Program-made: the position numbers and the translations under genes
Shown: one piece after another, positions 45,886 to 56,840 of the stretch
How the letters are laid out: every line of letters begins with the position of its first letter
Position numbering within the stretch: position 1 is the stretch's first letter
Source: Ignavibacteriales bacterium
Lineage (GTDB): Bacteria > Bacteroidota > Ignavibacteria > Ignavibacteriales > Ignavibacteriaceae
Reading direction: 5' to 3'
Length of the DNA: 64,000 bases
Assembly: GCA_016707285.1 (NCBI GenBank)
Contig: JADJIA010000007.1
Coordinates: 1 to 64,000 of the forward strand
Notes under the pieces: model-generated
Told to the model about the DNA's origin: nothing
Databases searched by the model: none
Seen by the model: only the letters and a program-made list of their open reading frames with translations

Positions 45886-48331
45886 ATGAAAAACTTTATA
45901 ACATTTTTTTTGGTGCTTAATTCCCTCCTGTTTTCGCAGTGGACGCAAATTGATCTCTATCCATTTCAGGGGTCAATCCTCGATTTCTGCCTTAAAGACT
46001 CACTGAATATAACTGCTGTTTTCCAGGAACGATATAGAGTAGATGGAGATTCCTGTTTTGTAATTAGAAGCAGTGATGGAGGAAGAAACTGGGCAATTCA
46101 CAACAAAATTCCAATTCAAACCGTAAATTATGCTAAAGTAATTGATGAAGACAACATCTTTGCCGCAAACACTACAACCACGACCAATACAATAAAAAAA
46201 TCCACTGATGGTGGTTCCACATGGTATGATGTTGCATTCCCTCCTACCTTTAATTTGCTTAGGTCTATTCATTTCTTTAATCCTGACACTGCTTACGCGG
46301 CTGTTAACTTTGGGACTGCCGGGTATGGACGACTTCTTAAAACAACTGATGGAGGTTTGAGTTGGGAAGAAACTGACTCTATAGCCAGAATTCTCTATTT
46401 CGTCAAATTCGCTGATTTCAACAATGGCTGGATAATGGGTGCCGATCTTTTGGAAACAACTGATGGTGGTAATTCTTTTACACAGATTCCTGCTCCTACA
46501 GCTTTGGACAATATTACATCGTTTGATATCCTGAACGATAGCATTATCGCACTTGGTGGCTACAGAACAATTTTTATCCCCCAACAGGCGCAGATCAAAT
46601 TATTCAGACGGCATATTCAACTGACAGAGGGCAATCCTGGAGTTTCAATGATTATTTTAGCAAACCCTGGAAAGGGACCACGCAAAATTTGATGATATTG
46701 GATGAAGATACTGCTATCGCATTTGTCAGGACAATGCCGGGAATCATTTATACTACTAACGGTGGTGTCTCATGGGATATGGCGTCCAATGGTGTATTAA
46801 AATTCTATTTCAATGATATTAAAGCAATTTGGGGAAAGATTTTATCTTGAGGGAAAGGAATGTCTTTTTGGCTTCAGAACTGGGTAATAATATAGCAGAA
46901 CAATGGGAATTACGCACAGATCAATCATACAAGTTGCCAAAATGTGCGGTGTTTTCAGAGTCAGGTTTAGTTGTATTAGGTGCACAAGAAAATAGAATGT
47001 TTATTTCAACCGACAGAGGGAACACATGGGAAATAAAGTATGGTCAAATTGCTCAGCCGTCATCCTCTTTCTTAGTAAACGATTCTCTCATATATATGTC
47101 AGATGGAGCCAGAATATACCGTACCGTGGACATCTGTAACTCTTTCGATTTACTCGCAACTTTTTATGCCGGAACAATTTTGGATCTTAAGGTTACGAAA
47201 AATGGTACTATTTGGATTGCACTTCAAGATACAATCATGGCAAGCAATGATAACGGAATTACCTGGGAAGTGAAGCTACTGAAACAAAATGAATATTTTA
47301 AAAAGATTTGTGTATTTGATGACGGCACATATTATGTCCAGGGAAGTTATCTCTATAAAAGTACCGATTTTGGGGGGACATGGCAATTAATGAACTTGCC
47401 ATTTAATTACTTGAATCAAATAGAATTTTATGATAGTAAAAACGGTTTTGTGAAAGGTGGAGGTAATTTTTATCGTACTAAAAATGGGGCGATGACTTTC
47501 ACCGTCGTGACTTTCCCCGGAATGCTATATCCCTACTACATGTTCTCTCATAACTATTATCATTTCCATTTAGCAGCATCCAATCTTTACTCCACCTACG
47601 ATGGTGGATTGAGTTGGCAGCTTAATGAATTTTACCCGGCTGCTCCTCAATACCCGTTTTTTATAATGCACATGTATAATGATTTCGAAGGAATCGGAAT
47701 CAGTTCTTCCAGTAATGGTATCTGGATAACAAAAAATCGTGGTAACACCCCCATAGAACTCTCATCGTTTTCAGCGATTCCATTGGGGAATAAAGTCGTC
47801 TTGCAATGGACTACTGTGACCGAGATAAATAATATGGGCTTTGAAATTGAAAGGAAGTTTAAAGATGGCTCATGGGAGAAAATCGGTTCTGTGAAAGGAA
47901 ACGGAACAGTAACTCAAAAGGTGCATTATTCTTTTGATGATCATACCGTACCCGGTGAAGGGATATACAACTATCGACTGAAGCAGATTGATTACAACGG
48001 CGCATTTGAATATTCAAAAGAAGTGGAAGTCATTTTTGGGGAAGTACCCGAAGACTATTCAATCCAACAGAACTATCCGAATCCATTCAATCCTTCTACA
48101 AAAATCAACTTTTCACTCCCCGAGGAGAACAAGGTTGTGATCAGAATGTTCAACCCGATGGGCGAACTTGTTCAGGAGATAAACAGGGGAACACTCAGTC
48201 ATGGTTATTTTGAACAGGATATCAAGATGGGGTCAAATCCCTCAGGGATGTATTTCTGTCAGGTACTTTGTACGAATACAAAGACAGAGAGAACAAAGTC
48301 TTTAACCATCAAAATGGTGCTGATGAAGTGA
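45886..48331 (+). CDS. Secreted BNR/YCF48-type beta-propeller protein with T9SS sorting domain (frameshifted)
   Basis: ATG 45886 opens a signal peptide (MKNFITFFLVLNSLLFSQ). About ten repeats of the form S/T-x-D-x-G-x-S/T-W are visible (SSDGGRNW, STDGGSTW, TTDGGLSW, STDRGQSW, STDRGNTW, STDFGGTW, TYDGGLSW), the mark of BNR/photosystem-assembly-like propellers. The frame shifts near 46580 (C-run) and near 46835; the part between reads DQIIQTAYSTDRGQSW to DIKAIWGK. The C-terminus has QNYPNPFNPSTKINF, a type IX sorting domain. Restored length is about 815 residues. Likely surface-attached; ligand unknown. Confidence 0.83.
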
Positions 48332-48516
48332 GAACCTCAGAACTTCGGTACCTCAGAACTTCAGTACCTCTGTACTGATATATTCAAGTCTCCGAAGTTC
48401 CGAATCTCTGCAGTACCGAATCTCTGAAGTACCGAATCTCTGAAGTACCGAATCTCTGAAGTACCGAATCTCTGAAGTTCTGAATCTCTGAAGTTCCGAA
48501 TCTCCGAAGTTCTCCT
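48332..48516. repeat. Mirrored array of 16-bp word repeats
   Basis: The left part (48332-48376) reads ACCTCAGAACTTC words. The right part (48402-48513) is seven tandem 16-bp units of GAATCTCTGAAGTACC with small changes. The right unit is close to the reverse complement of the left, so the array can fold on itself. There are no unique spacers. It lies between two convergent genes. Confidence 0.8.
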
Positions 48517-48978
48517 CTACAGTTTCCTAAGCGACATGTTCATTTTGTAGGTGGTATCTCTCACAAATGGATAACTTTTAAATTTCATTTGGAGTTCGCC
48601 ATCAACTCTGTTGGTAGTGGAATTCAATTTTCCCTTAAACTCCCATTCATTATCCGCTACAGAACTGAAAACGAGGATTAATGAATCGTTTCTTACCGAT
48701 CCCATTGGGTTAAAGCTTCTTTCGATGGTAGTGGTTGAGGTACCTGAGATTCTAAATTTCAGATAACCGGGTCCTGCAAGGGTTGCATTTGATCCACTTC
48801 CGGAATAAGTTATTACAGCATCTTCAAATCCGCTGGAAGACTTCACCGAATCTTTCCATGAAGCAGCGTATGGAGAAGTATTCGGGTCGGGTGTTGGTCC
48901 AACCGGGTTTTCTTCATCTTTTGAACAGCCGGCAAAGAAGACTATCGAAAGGAGGGAGAGAAGTAACAGCTTTCGCAT
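48517..48978 (-). CDS. Small lipoprotein of unknown function
   Basis: The product has 153 residues. The signal MRKLLLLSLLSIVFFAGC ends in a lipobox (FAGC), so it is lipid-anchored. A Pro/Asp/Thr-rich linker follows, then a beta-rich domain (WKDSVKSSSGFEDAVITYSGSGSNATLAGPGYLKFRISG...). I do not recognise a family. It is convergent with the propeller gene across the 16-bp array. Confidence 0.75.
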   Translation of the reverse strand: MRKLLLLSLLSIVFFAGCSKDEENPVGPTPDPNTSPYAASWKDSVKSSSGFEDAVITYSGSGSNATLAGPGYLKFRISGTSTTTIERSFNPMGSVRNDSLILVFSSVADNEWEFKGKLNSTTNRVDGELQMKFKSYPFVRDTTYKMNMSLRKL

Positions 48979-49113
48979 TTTGGGTATTTCCTATATTTTA
49001 ATTAAATCGATTTGCAAAAATAACAATTGGTGTAAATATTTTTTGTGTTAATCAATAATTTGTCGAATTTAAAGGGATAAAAAAATCCTTTTTCAGCAAC
49101 CAACTCACTCTGT

Positions 49114-51798
49114 ATGAAACGAATACTAATTGCCACCATCCTCCTGATTTCCACCCTGTTACCTCAGGAAATTTACAAAAAAGTTAAGATATTTCCTTCA
49201 AACAGTGAAGGTTTTGCTCCAATATTGCAATATGCATTTGATCTTGAAGAGTCAACAACAGATAAAGACGGATCGATAAAGATTTTTCTCAATTCGAAAG
49301 AATTCTCTGATTTGCAAAATTCGGGACTAAGATACGAAGTTTTGATTCCGGATTGGCAGCAATATTACAACAATTTGCCAACTTTAAGGCCTGAAGAAAA
49401 ATCAGAGTTTTTGAGAGAGAGTAAAGAAAAATATGGTATTGAAGGATTTGGTTATGGATCGATGGGTGGATTTTATACATTCCATGAAGCGATCAATCAG
49501 CTCGATTCTCTGCATGCAAGATTTCCAAACATCATAACTCAAAAATTTCAGATTGGTGAAACTGAAAATGGAAGGCCGATTTGGGCAGCGAAGATTAGTG
49601 ACAATCCAAATGTTAGTGAACCGGAACCCCGTGCACTTTTTGACGGTTTGATCCACGCAAGAGAGCCAATCTCGATGATGACAGTGCTTTATGCGATGTA
49701 TTATCTTTGTGAAAACTATGGTGACGATCCCGAAGTGACATATCTTGTTAACAACAGAGAGATATTTTTTATCCCTGTGGTAAATCCTGATGGATATGAA
49801 TATAACAGGATTGATGAGCCGGGTGGCGGTGGAATGTGGCGGAAAAACCGTAAAAACAGTGGTGGGGGAGCCTACGGAGTTGATCTGAACAGGAATTATG
49901 GCTACATGTGGGGTTATGACAACACAGGATCGAGCCCAACACCATCTTCCGAGACATATCGGGGACCTTCTGCATTTTCAGAGCCTGAAGTGGCTGCAAT
50001 AAGAGATCTTACTATTGTTAATGGATTCAGGTCTTATGTTAATTTTCATTCCTATGCAAATGCGATGCTTTACCCTTGGGGATATATAAATCAGGTGACT
50101 CCTGACAATGCGATATACAGTGATTTTTGTTCCTACATGTCACAATTTAACGGTTTTGAATATGGAAATGGTGGAACAATACTTGGGTATAATTCCAATG
50201 GGAGTTCGCGTGACTGGTTTTATGGAGAACAAACCACAAAACCAAAAACCTTTGGTTACACTTTTGAAATTGGGGGAGATGCAGATGGTTTCTGGCCCGC
50301 CCAAAGCAGGATATTCCCACTTGTGCAGTTGAATCTAAGGCCAATTCTCTTTAAATCGTGGGTTGCCGGAGAGTATGTATCTCTATTTTCACCGGGCTTC
50401 GATAGAGAATATTTTAATCCGGGAGATGTTGTATCATTAATACCTGTATTCAAAAATCGTGGACTTTCCAATGCAGCGGATGTTACGGTTGAATTAACAG
50501 CTGTTTCGTCGGATTTAACGATTATTAACGGTGTGGTGCAGATATTAAACATTGCTTCCCAGGATACCTCTGCAGTGAACCAGCCATTAAACTTTTCCAT
50601 TGCTCCTGATGCTTCATTCAGCCAACAACACAAACTTTTGGTTAGAACCAAAAAAGACAATGTTACGATGTCTCAGGATACACTTTCAATCACATTGGGC
50701 GTACCAAACTATCTTTTTATCGATTCCACTGAAAATCCATTAACTCACTGGACAATAACCGCCACGCCGGTTTCCTCCCCAAAATGGGAAGCAACAACGA
50801 CATCGTTTGTTTCGGCACCTGTGTCTTTTACAGACAGTAAATCGGGGATGTACTCAAACAATGCCACAGTGACAATGACCTCCACAACTCCGATTGATCT
50901 CTCAATGGTTAATAATCCAAAATTGACCTACTGGCTCAAGCATGACATTGAATCGAACTGGGATTATGCACAGGTGATGATCTCAACCAATGGCGGGACT
51001 TTGTTCACTCCACTCGCGGGGAGATATACAACCATGAGTTCCGGAACTTTTCAACCACCAAATCAGCCTGTTTATGACGGGGTTCAAGCCGCATGGGTTC
51101 AGGAAGAAATATCACTGCTTCCATACAGTGGACAGCAGATCTTGTTAAGATTTAAACTCGTAACTGACGGCACTCAGCAGAAAGACGGGATATATCTCGA
51201 TGATATCGGGATAATTGGTTATTCAGCAGTTCCTGTTGAGCTTACATCTTTTAGTGGAGAGTTCAACAGATACGGTACCCCTGAATTATCCTGGAGTGTA
51301 GCCACAGAGCTTAATAACAAAGGTTTTGAAATTCAAAGATCTTATGATGGGATTGACTGGACCAAATCGGGATTTGTTGAGGGGAGAGGCACTTCTCCCG
51401 ATCCTGCCACCTATCATTTTGAAGACAAAACTGCAAATTCTTCTTTGGGTAACCTTTGGTATCGATTAAAACAGATCGACTTTGACGGGACAGCAACAAC
51501 TTACACTGCAATCCGGATTAAATCTGAGTTGCCTGTTGAGTTTTCACTAAAACAAAATTTCCCAAATCCATTTAATCCGACGACCAGAATCAGCTTCACT
51601 CTCCCGCAAAAAAGCAGGGTAAAAATTACTGTATTTGATCAATTGGGAAGTGTAATGTCGATTTTGGTGAATGGAGAATTTAATCGCGGCAATCACTTTG
51701 TTGATTTTGACGCATCCAATTTAGCGAGCGGGCTCTATTTTTACAGATTGGAGACCCCGTCAAATTCTTTAACCGGAAAAATGCTTTTAATCAGGTAA
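49114..51798 (+). CDS. Secreted M14 zinc carboxypeptidase with T9SS sorting domain
   Basis: This 894-residue protein has a short signal peptide (MKRILIATILLISTLLP). The M14 domain covers about 115-420. Zinc ligands sit in LFDGLIHAREPISMM (HxxE) and in FRSYVNFHSYANAML (third His). DLNRNYGYMW and the catalytic Glu in FGYTFEIGG are present. A middle beta-rich part with a VMISTNGGT/LYLDDIGI-type domain follows. The C-terminus has KQNFPNPFNPTTRISF, a type IX sorting domain. It should release C-terminal residues from peptides outside the cell. Confidence 0.92.
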   Translation: MKRILIATILLISTLLPQEIYKKVKIFPSNSEGFAPILQYAFDLEESTTDKDGSIKIFLNSKEFSDLQNSGLRYEVLIPDWQQYYNNLPTLRPEEKSEFLRESKEKYGIEGFGYGSMGGFYTFHEAINQLDSLHARFPNIITQKFQIGETENGRPIWAAKISDNPNVSEPEPRALFDGLIHAREPISMMTVLYAMYYLCENYGDDPEVTYLVNNREIFFIPVVNPDGYEYNRIDEPGGGGMWRKNRKNSGGGAYGVDLNRNYGYMWGYDNTGSSPTPSSETYRGPSAFSEPEVAAIRDLTIVNGFRSYVNFHSYANAMLYPWGYINQVTPDNAIYSDFCSYMSQFNGFEYGNGGTILGYNSNGSSRDWFYGEQTTKPKTFGYTFEIGGDADGFWPAQSRIFPLVQLNLRPILFKSWVAGEYVSLFSPGFDREYFNPGDVVSLIPVFKNRGLSNAADVTVELTAVSSDLTIINGVVQILNIASQDTSAVNQPLNFSIAPDASFSQQHKLLVRTKKDNVTMSQDTLSITLGVPNYLFIDSTENPLTHWTITATPVSSPKWEATTTSFVSAPVSFTDSKSGMYSNNATVTMTSTTPIDLSMVNNPKLTYWLKHDIESNWDYAQVMISTNGGTLFTPLAGRYTTMSSGTFQPPNQPVYDGVQAAWVQEEISLLPYSGQQILLRFKLVTDGTQQKDGIYLDDIGIIGYSAVPVELTSFSGEFNRYGTPELSWSVATELNNKGFEIQRSYDGIDWTKSGFVEGRGTSPDPATYHFEDKTANSSLGNLWYRLKQIDFDGTATTYTAIRIKSELPVEFSLKQNFPNPFNPTTRISFTLPQKSRVKITVFDQLGSVMSILVNGEFNRGNHFVDFDASNLASGLYFYRLETPSNSLTGKMLLIR

Positions 51799-51817
51799 TA
51801 AATTAGGAATCGTAACA

Positions 51818-53706
51818 ATGGACAACAAAATTGATAGCATTTTCGCCTTGATGGTCGAAAATTTTCCGGATATGGTTTGGGCAAAAGACCTTGAGGGAAG
51901 ATTCATATATAGTAACAAGTCGAATGATGATTTTCTTGGTGTTGACTATTACGGAGAATCGATCGGTAAAAAAGATTCTTATTTTTTCGAAAGAGAAAAG
52001 TCGCGACATTCAGAAGACAAAGAGTGGATAACATTCGGCGATTTATGTCAGGATTCTGATACCCTTGTGATAACTGAAAAAAAAGCTGTCAGATCGTCTG
52101 AGTATGGTATTCTTAGGGGGCAAATGCTCTATCTGGATGTTAATAAGGCACCAATTTTTGACAGTTTCGGGAATATTACCGGGACGGTTGGCAGCGGCCG
52201 TGATGTAACGAAAGAAAAGTTATACGAGCAAGCTCTTGCAGAGAGTGAAACGAGGTATCGTGCCCTTCTTGAGGCGAACCCCGATTTAATGTTTCTGATG
52301 AGCCGTGAAGGTATATTTATCGACTGGAGCGGAGAGAGAGACAGTTTATTTGCACCGCCGGAATTTTTCCTCCATAAACATGTTAGTGAAGTTCTTCCCC
52401 CTCATGTTGCCAAAGTAACTATGGAAAACCTCGCCAAACTTATTGAAACAGGTGAGATGCAGATCTATCGATACATCCTCGATCTTGGCGGCGTAAAGCG
52501 TCATTTTGAATCGAGGCTTGTAAACTGTGGGATTGGTCATTTCCTTACAATAATCAGAGAAATTACCGAGCAGGTTAAGTATGAACACGACCTGCACGAT
52601 GCGGTTAAAAAAGCGGAAGAATCGAACAGAGCAAAAACAGTCTTTCTACAGAACATGAGTCATGAATTAAGAACTCCACTTATCGGTATTCTCGGTTATT
52701 CGGAGATAATGAGTGAAATGACTCAAGATAAAACCATCTCGGAGATGGCAGAGACGATAAACAAATCGGGGCACAGGCTTTTGGAGACCCTCGACTCACT
52801 TCTTAAAATCGCCCGTATTGAATCAAACCGCCAGGAATTGCAATTTAGCATGATTGATGTGGAGCGGGTAATTCGACAAAATCTCGAGATTTTAACACCC
52901 CTCATTCTCAACAACAATGTTAAAGTAACTCTGGATATCCAACCAAAAATTTTCCTGGGACAGGACTTCAATCTGGTTAATTCAATTGTGATGAATCTTC
53001 TTTCGAATGCCGTTAAGTTCACAAAAGATGGAGATATCAGGATTAAAGCAAAAAACAATTGGAAGATGGCACTGAATCGTTGGTCTTTTCTGTCGAAGAT
53101 ACAGGCATCGGGATAAAAGACGAAGATCGTGAATTGATTTTTGAAGCTTTCAGACAGGGGAGTGAGGGATATGATCGTGCGTTTGAAGGAATAGGATTGG
53201 GGTTAACCATCACCAAAAAATATATTGAACTTTTGGATGGAACGATAAACATTGAAAGCACAATTGGAACCGGCAGTAAGTTCACTGTAATAATTCCCGA
53301 GACGGTTGACCCATTGATGATTTTGAGTGATGGACTAACCATCCCCTCAATTCTGGTGATAGACGACGATCCTCTGATGCACGACCTTACTGAAAGAATT
53401 TTCAGAGGAAGGGCAGCAATCTTTAAAGCAATGAATGTTTCAGAAGCTTGTTATCTGCTAACAAAAAATTCTTACTCACTTATAATTGTTGATATCAACC
53501 TTGGTTCCGGCGAAAACGGATTGGATATACTACACCGGATCAAGGGAAACCCCGAACTTTCAGGTGTAACGATTGCTGCGGTAACCGCTTATGCGATGGC
53601 GGGTGACAGGGAGCGACTGCTTAAAACCGGATTTGATTATTACCTTTCCAAACCATTTAAAAAGAAAGATTTAATAGAAATCCTGGAAAATTCGCTCGAC
53701 AAATAA
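51818..53706 (+). CDS. Hybrid sensor histidine kinase/response regulator (frameshifted)
   Basis: Domains in order: PAS (about 5-130), a second PAS (about 145-265), HisKA with the phospho-acceptor His282 in NMSHELRTPL, an HATPase with VMNLLSNAVKFT, VEDTGIGI and GIGLGLTI, then a receiver (SILVIDDDPLMHDL; phospho-Asp in LIIVDINLG; Lys in LSKPFKKKD). One base is missing near 53058 in the ATPase domain, splitting the frame. Restored length is about 629 residues. There is no membrane helix, so it is a soluble sensor. Output domain and signal unknown. It follows the peptidase gene by 19 bases. Confidence 0.88.
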
Positions 53707-53718
53707 ATTTATTATAAA

Positions 53719-53757
53719 AAAACGGCAGTTGCATCTCAGCAATTGCCGTTTTTTTTA
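53719..53757. terminator. Bidirectional intrinsic terminator
   Basis: AACGGCAGTTGC and GCAATTGCCGTT pair (one mismatch) around ATCTCA, with A-rich sequence before and eight T after. It sits between the kinase gene (plus) and the cytochrome gene (minus). Confidence 0.88.
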
Positions 53758-53775
53758 ATTTATTAAGATTAGAAT

Positions 53776-54192
53776 CTACTTCGAAAGGAGATAATCCGCA
53801 ATCTTACCGAGATCTTTCAGGTCTTTGTTGCCGTAAGCCGGCATGATACCTGAAGCATATTTCGTTTTATAGTCATCGAATCTTGCGCCTGTCTTATTCT
53901 TGTCAGGATTTCTCAAATAAGTGATCAATCCTTCCCTGTCGTAATACTTGCTCAGTCCGGTAAGTGGTGGTGCTGCGGGAGTGCCGGCAAGATCGTTGCC
54001 ATGGCAGTTCAAACAGCCGAATTGGGACACCAGTTCACTTCCTCCTGCGCCTGCAACTCCAACTGAGTCGCTTCCTTCCATATAACCCGAAACGGTGGAA
54101 GAAGTGCCATCATCTTTGGTGAGATGTTGAAGAAAAAAGAGGGCAGCAAAAGTTGCCAGGAAAACCAATATCCATACTAAGGTTTTAGTCAT
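53776..54192 (-). CDS. Membrane-anchored monohaem cytochrome c
   Basis: The protein has 138 residues with one N-terminal membrane helix (TLVWILVFLATFAALFFL), a Ser/Gly-rich linker, and a single haem site (FGCLNCHGNDLAG). PPLTGLSKYYDREGLITYLRNPD and the distal Met in SGIMPAYG follow, as in small class I cytochromes. It faces the periplasm and could pass electrons between a quinol-oxidising complex and a terminal acceptor. It is 18 bases downstream of the amidase gene on the same strand; a functional link is not evident. Confidence 0.88.
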   Translation of the reverse strand: MTKTLVWILVFLATFAALFFLQHLTKDDGTSSTVSGYMEGSDSVGVAGAGGSELVSQFGCLNCHGNDLAGTPAAPPLTGLSKYYDREGLITYLRNPDKNKTGARFDDYKTKYASGIMPAYGNKDLKDLGKIADYLLSK

Positions 54193-54210
54193 GTAACCTC
54201 GAAAAAATTG

Positions 54211-55823
54211 TTAATTGTTGTTTGCAATATCGTAATAATTTTTGTAAGCTTTAATCCCTTCAAAAATGCTTTTTGCAAGTTGCTCCTGTCCCGATTGGCT
54301 TGCCAGATAATTTTCTTCTTCAGTGTTGGAAATAAATCCAAGTTCTATAAGAACATTTGGCATTGATGCGCCAACCAAAACATAAAAACCGGCTTGTTTC
54401 ACACCTCTCGAAACCCGATTGGTATGTTTTTTAAATGATTCATTAAGGTATCCGGAAAACTTTTCCGAGTGGTGCATATAAGCGGCGTGAGCCATTGAAG
54501 TAAGGATATAATTTTCATCATCAAGTTCTTTATAGCGTGCAGGATTATCTTCATACTTGATAACGCTGTTTTCGATGTTTGCTATATCAATGGCATCTTT
54601 TGTTTTGCCCGGTCGAAGCAGATAGATTTCAAAACCGCGGGCTTTGCTGTTTCTTTCGGGAGTTGAGTTACAGTGTATTGACACAAATAAATCACCCCCT
54701 TTTTCGTTGGCAATTTTCCCTCTTTTATAGAGCTCAACAAAAAAATCATCATCCCTGGTATAAACAACCTTCACGCCCGGCATATTTTTTTTAATATATT
54801 CGCCAACTTTCAAAGCTACTGAAAGATTAACATCCTTTTCCCTGGTTTTGTTTAAGCCAACTGCTCCACCATCTTTTCCGCCATGTCCGGCATCAAGGAC
54901 GACTACATCGAATTTCCAGTCATCTTTTTTTTTACGGGGATGTCACTTGTTTCAGTTTTTGAATAAACAAGAACCTGTATCTCTTTTTTAGATTTAATTC
55001 TTTTAACTTCATAAGACGAGTAGTCGTTGGTAAGATGAATCATTAATTCACCCGTTCCTTTTCTTACTCTTCCTTTTACCTCTTTAACCGGACCTGATTT
55101 AAAAGTTTTTTCAACATTCTTAAGTGTAATATCGCTGTTGGCAATTGTGATGGAGATGTATTTATTGCCGTTTTCTTTTATTGAATGTTTAATACCATTT
55201 GCTTCACCGGTATAAGAGAAACGGGCAAGCAGACCATTCGATTTTAATTCATAGGTTGCTTTTTTCACCACAGTTTTTTTGTTCGATTTTACATCTTTGT
55301 CATCGTCCTCATCCTTTGTGGTATCTTCTTTTTTCACTGTTGAAGAAGTGTCTTTATCCTCTTTTTTATCAATATCTTTCCCATCTTTTTTACCGTCATT
55401 TTTCCCAATACTCTCATCCTTTGGGAATTTATACGAGTATTTGTCTTCGAAGGCAGCAGAAAGGGCATCTTTGCTCCCGGCAACCGGGATATAGAGGTCG
55501 TTACCTTTTTTTACGGCCGATTTAGACATTTTGTAAGTTTTGCTCTTTTTGTCTTTTGTAACGATCACATTTGGATTTTTTGATGTAAATTTTGCCACAC
55601 TTTTTGAGGTAGTGGAAAGATCAAATTTTATATTTTCCTTCGATTTGTTCAGCTTTAAAGAGAATTTTGAAGCAAGATCATTTAACGAAAGGAAGGTAGT
55701 CTTTTCCAGTTTTATCGTCTTTATTTTTTTCGTTTTGCCATTTACGGTTATCTCCACACTTTGAGCTGAGATAAATGTAAATAACATAATCGACATTAAG
55801 AGGAATTTGGATATAAATTTCAT
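54211..55823 (-). CDS. amiC: N-acetylmuramoyl-L-alanine amidase with AMIN-like domain (frameshifted)
   Basis: A signal peptide (MKFISKFLLMSIMLFTFISA) is followed by a copper-amine-oxidase-like/AMIN N-terminal part (VEITVNGKTKKIKTIKLEKTTFLSLNDLA) and a Lys/Asp-rich linker (about 140-185). The A9 run near 54925 lacks one A: the frame stops as KKKMTGNSM, while the other frame reads KKKDDWKFDVVVLDAGHGGKDGGAVG. It runs through VYTRDDD, VSIHCN, GFYVLVGASMPNVLIELGFISN and on to the end. The zinc ligands His, Glu and His are in place. It cleaves the peptide stem from peptidoglycan during division. Restored length is about 537 residues. Confidence 0.9.
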
Positions 55824-56198
55824 TCTGCTTCCGGACTTTTAAAAAACTAAAGTAATAAGTTAAGCAAATATTGTAAACATATAAAATACAAAAAGTTTGG
55901 GGGGAATTCAGAACCTCAGAACCCTCGAACTTCAGAACCTCAGAACTTCAGAACCTCAGAACTTCAGAACCTCAGAACCTCAGAACTTCAGAACTCAAGT
56001 TTCTCAAGTCACTGAAACTCCGAAGTTCCGATTCTCTGCAGTTTCCGGCCCACCCAAAAAAAAACTTTCCGAATCTCCGCAGTTCCGAATCTCTTTCGCC
56101 CGACGGTGTAACTAAAATAACTTTGTTATATTTGGCAGTAGAAATTGAGAGATTTGATCTCTAACGGATTTTTTTCAAATAAAAACAGGATTCGTGAC
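55824..56198. repeat. 375-bp gap with mirrored word array between divergent genes
   Basis: Positions 55905-55995 are alternating CAGAACCTCAGAACTT words. Positions 56010-56095 read GAAACTCCGAAGTTCCG, TCTCTGCAGTTTCCG and CCGAATCTCCGCAGTTCC, close to the reverse complement of the left side. It is the same design as 48332-48513. The small open frame across it is translated repeat, not a gene. Flanks are AT-rich with no clear promoter call. Confidence 0.75.
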
Positions 56199-56764
56199 AT
56201 GAAAAAATTAATATTCCATGTACCACTCTTTTTTATAGCAGTAATTTTATTAGCGGGTTGTGGTGATAACAATTCTCGAGAATATACACTCGACACAGTA
56301 GCAACAACACCTCCCCCGGTTGCGGAAACAGCGACCGTTGCCACCGAAGGTGAACTTTCTTTCACACTTAAAGGTGAAATATTTAAGGATGGGAAATTGG
56401 TTCTTCAACCTCTTTCAGCATATTATAACGATGCCGATGGAGTTACAACTGTTGAATTTAAAGGGATGATCGAGAAAGATTCTGCTGTGGTAAACATAAC
56501 ATTTGCCGATACAAAACCTGGCAAATTTGAAGTTGGTAAAATGAGTGGCAAAGGCTCGGTAAAAATGGATTTACAGTAATCGGCTGGATTCCCGGAGCTG
56601 ACCCCGGCAGCAAATATTTCTATTTAAGCAACACAGGCGAAATAGATGTTAAAACTTATGGTGATTTCATCGAAGGAACAATAAAAGGTGGTGCAACCGA
56701 CATTCGTGCCGAATCGCCCAGCGATTTGATGTTTGAAGGAAGTTTTAAGATTAAGAAACAATAG
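56199..56764 (+). CDS. Lipoprotein of unknown function (frameshifted)
   Basis: MKKLIFHVPLFFIAVILLAGCGDN is a lipoprotein signal with lipobox LAGC. A Thr/Pro/Ala linker leads to a beta-rich domain (GELSFTLKGEIFKDGKLV, VVNITFADTKPGKFEVG). The frame is lost in an A-run near 56565. The other frame continues GFTVIGWIPGADPGSKYFYLSN and ends FEGSFKIKKQ at 56764. Restored length is about 188 residues. I recognise no family. Confidence 0.75.
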
Positions 56765-56777
56765 ATTTTTTTTTAAT

Positions 56778-56822
56778 TTCAGCAGGAAATTACAACCCCA
56801 AATGTAACTTCCTGCTGAATAT
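56778..56822. terminator. Hairpin, possible terminator between convergent genes
   Basis: TTCAGCAGGAAATTACA pairs with TGTAACTTCCTGCTGAA with one mismatch. The following plus-strand bases are ATTTTATTT, a weak T-run. Confidence 0.6.
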
Positions 56823-56840
56823 TTTATTTGAATTAAGTTG

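Noticed and set aside
48402..48513. Possible CRISPR array
   Set aside because: The 16-bp units are directly adjacent with no unique spacers, and no cas gene is nearby.
55897..56115. 72-residue open frame on the plus strand
   Set aside because: It is a translation of the repeated CAGAACCTC words, with no RBS and no protein-like composition.
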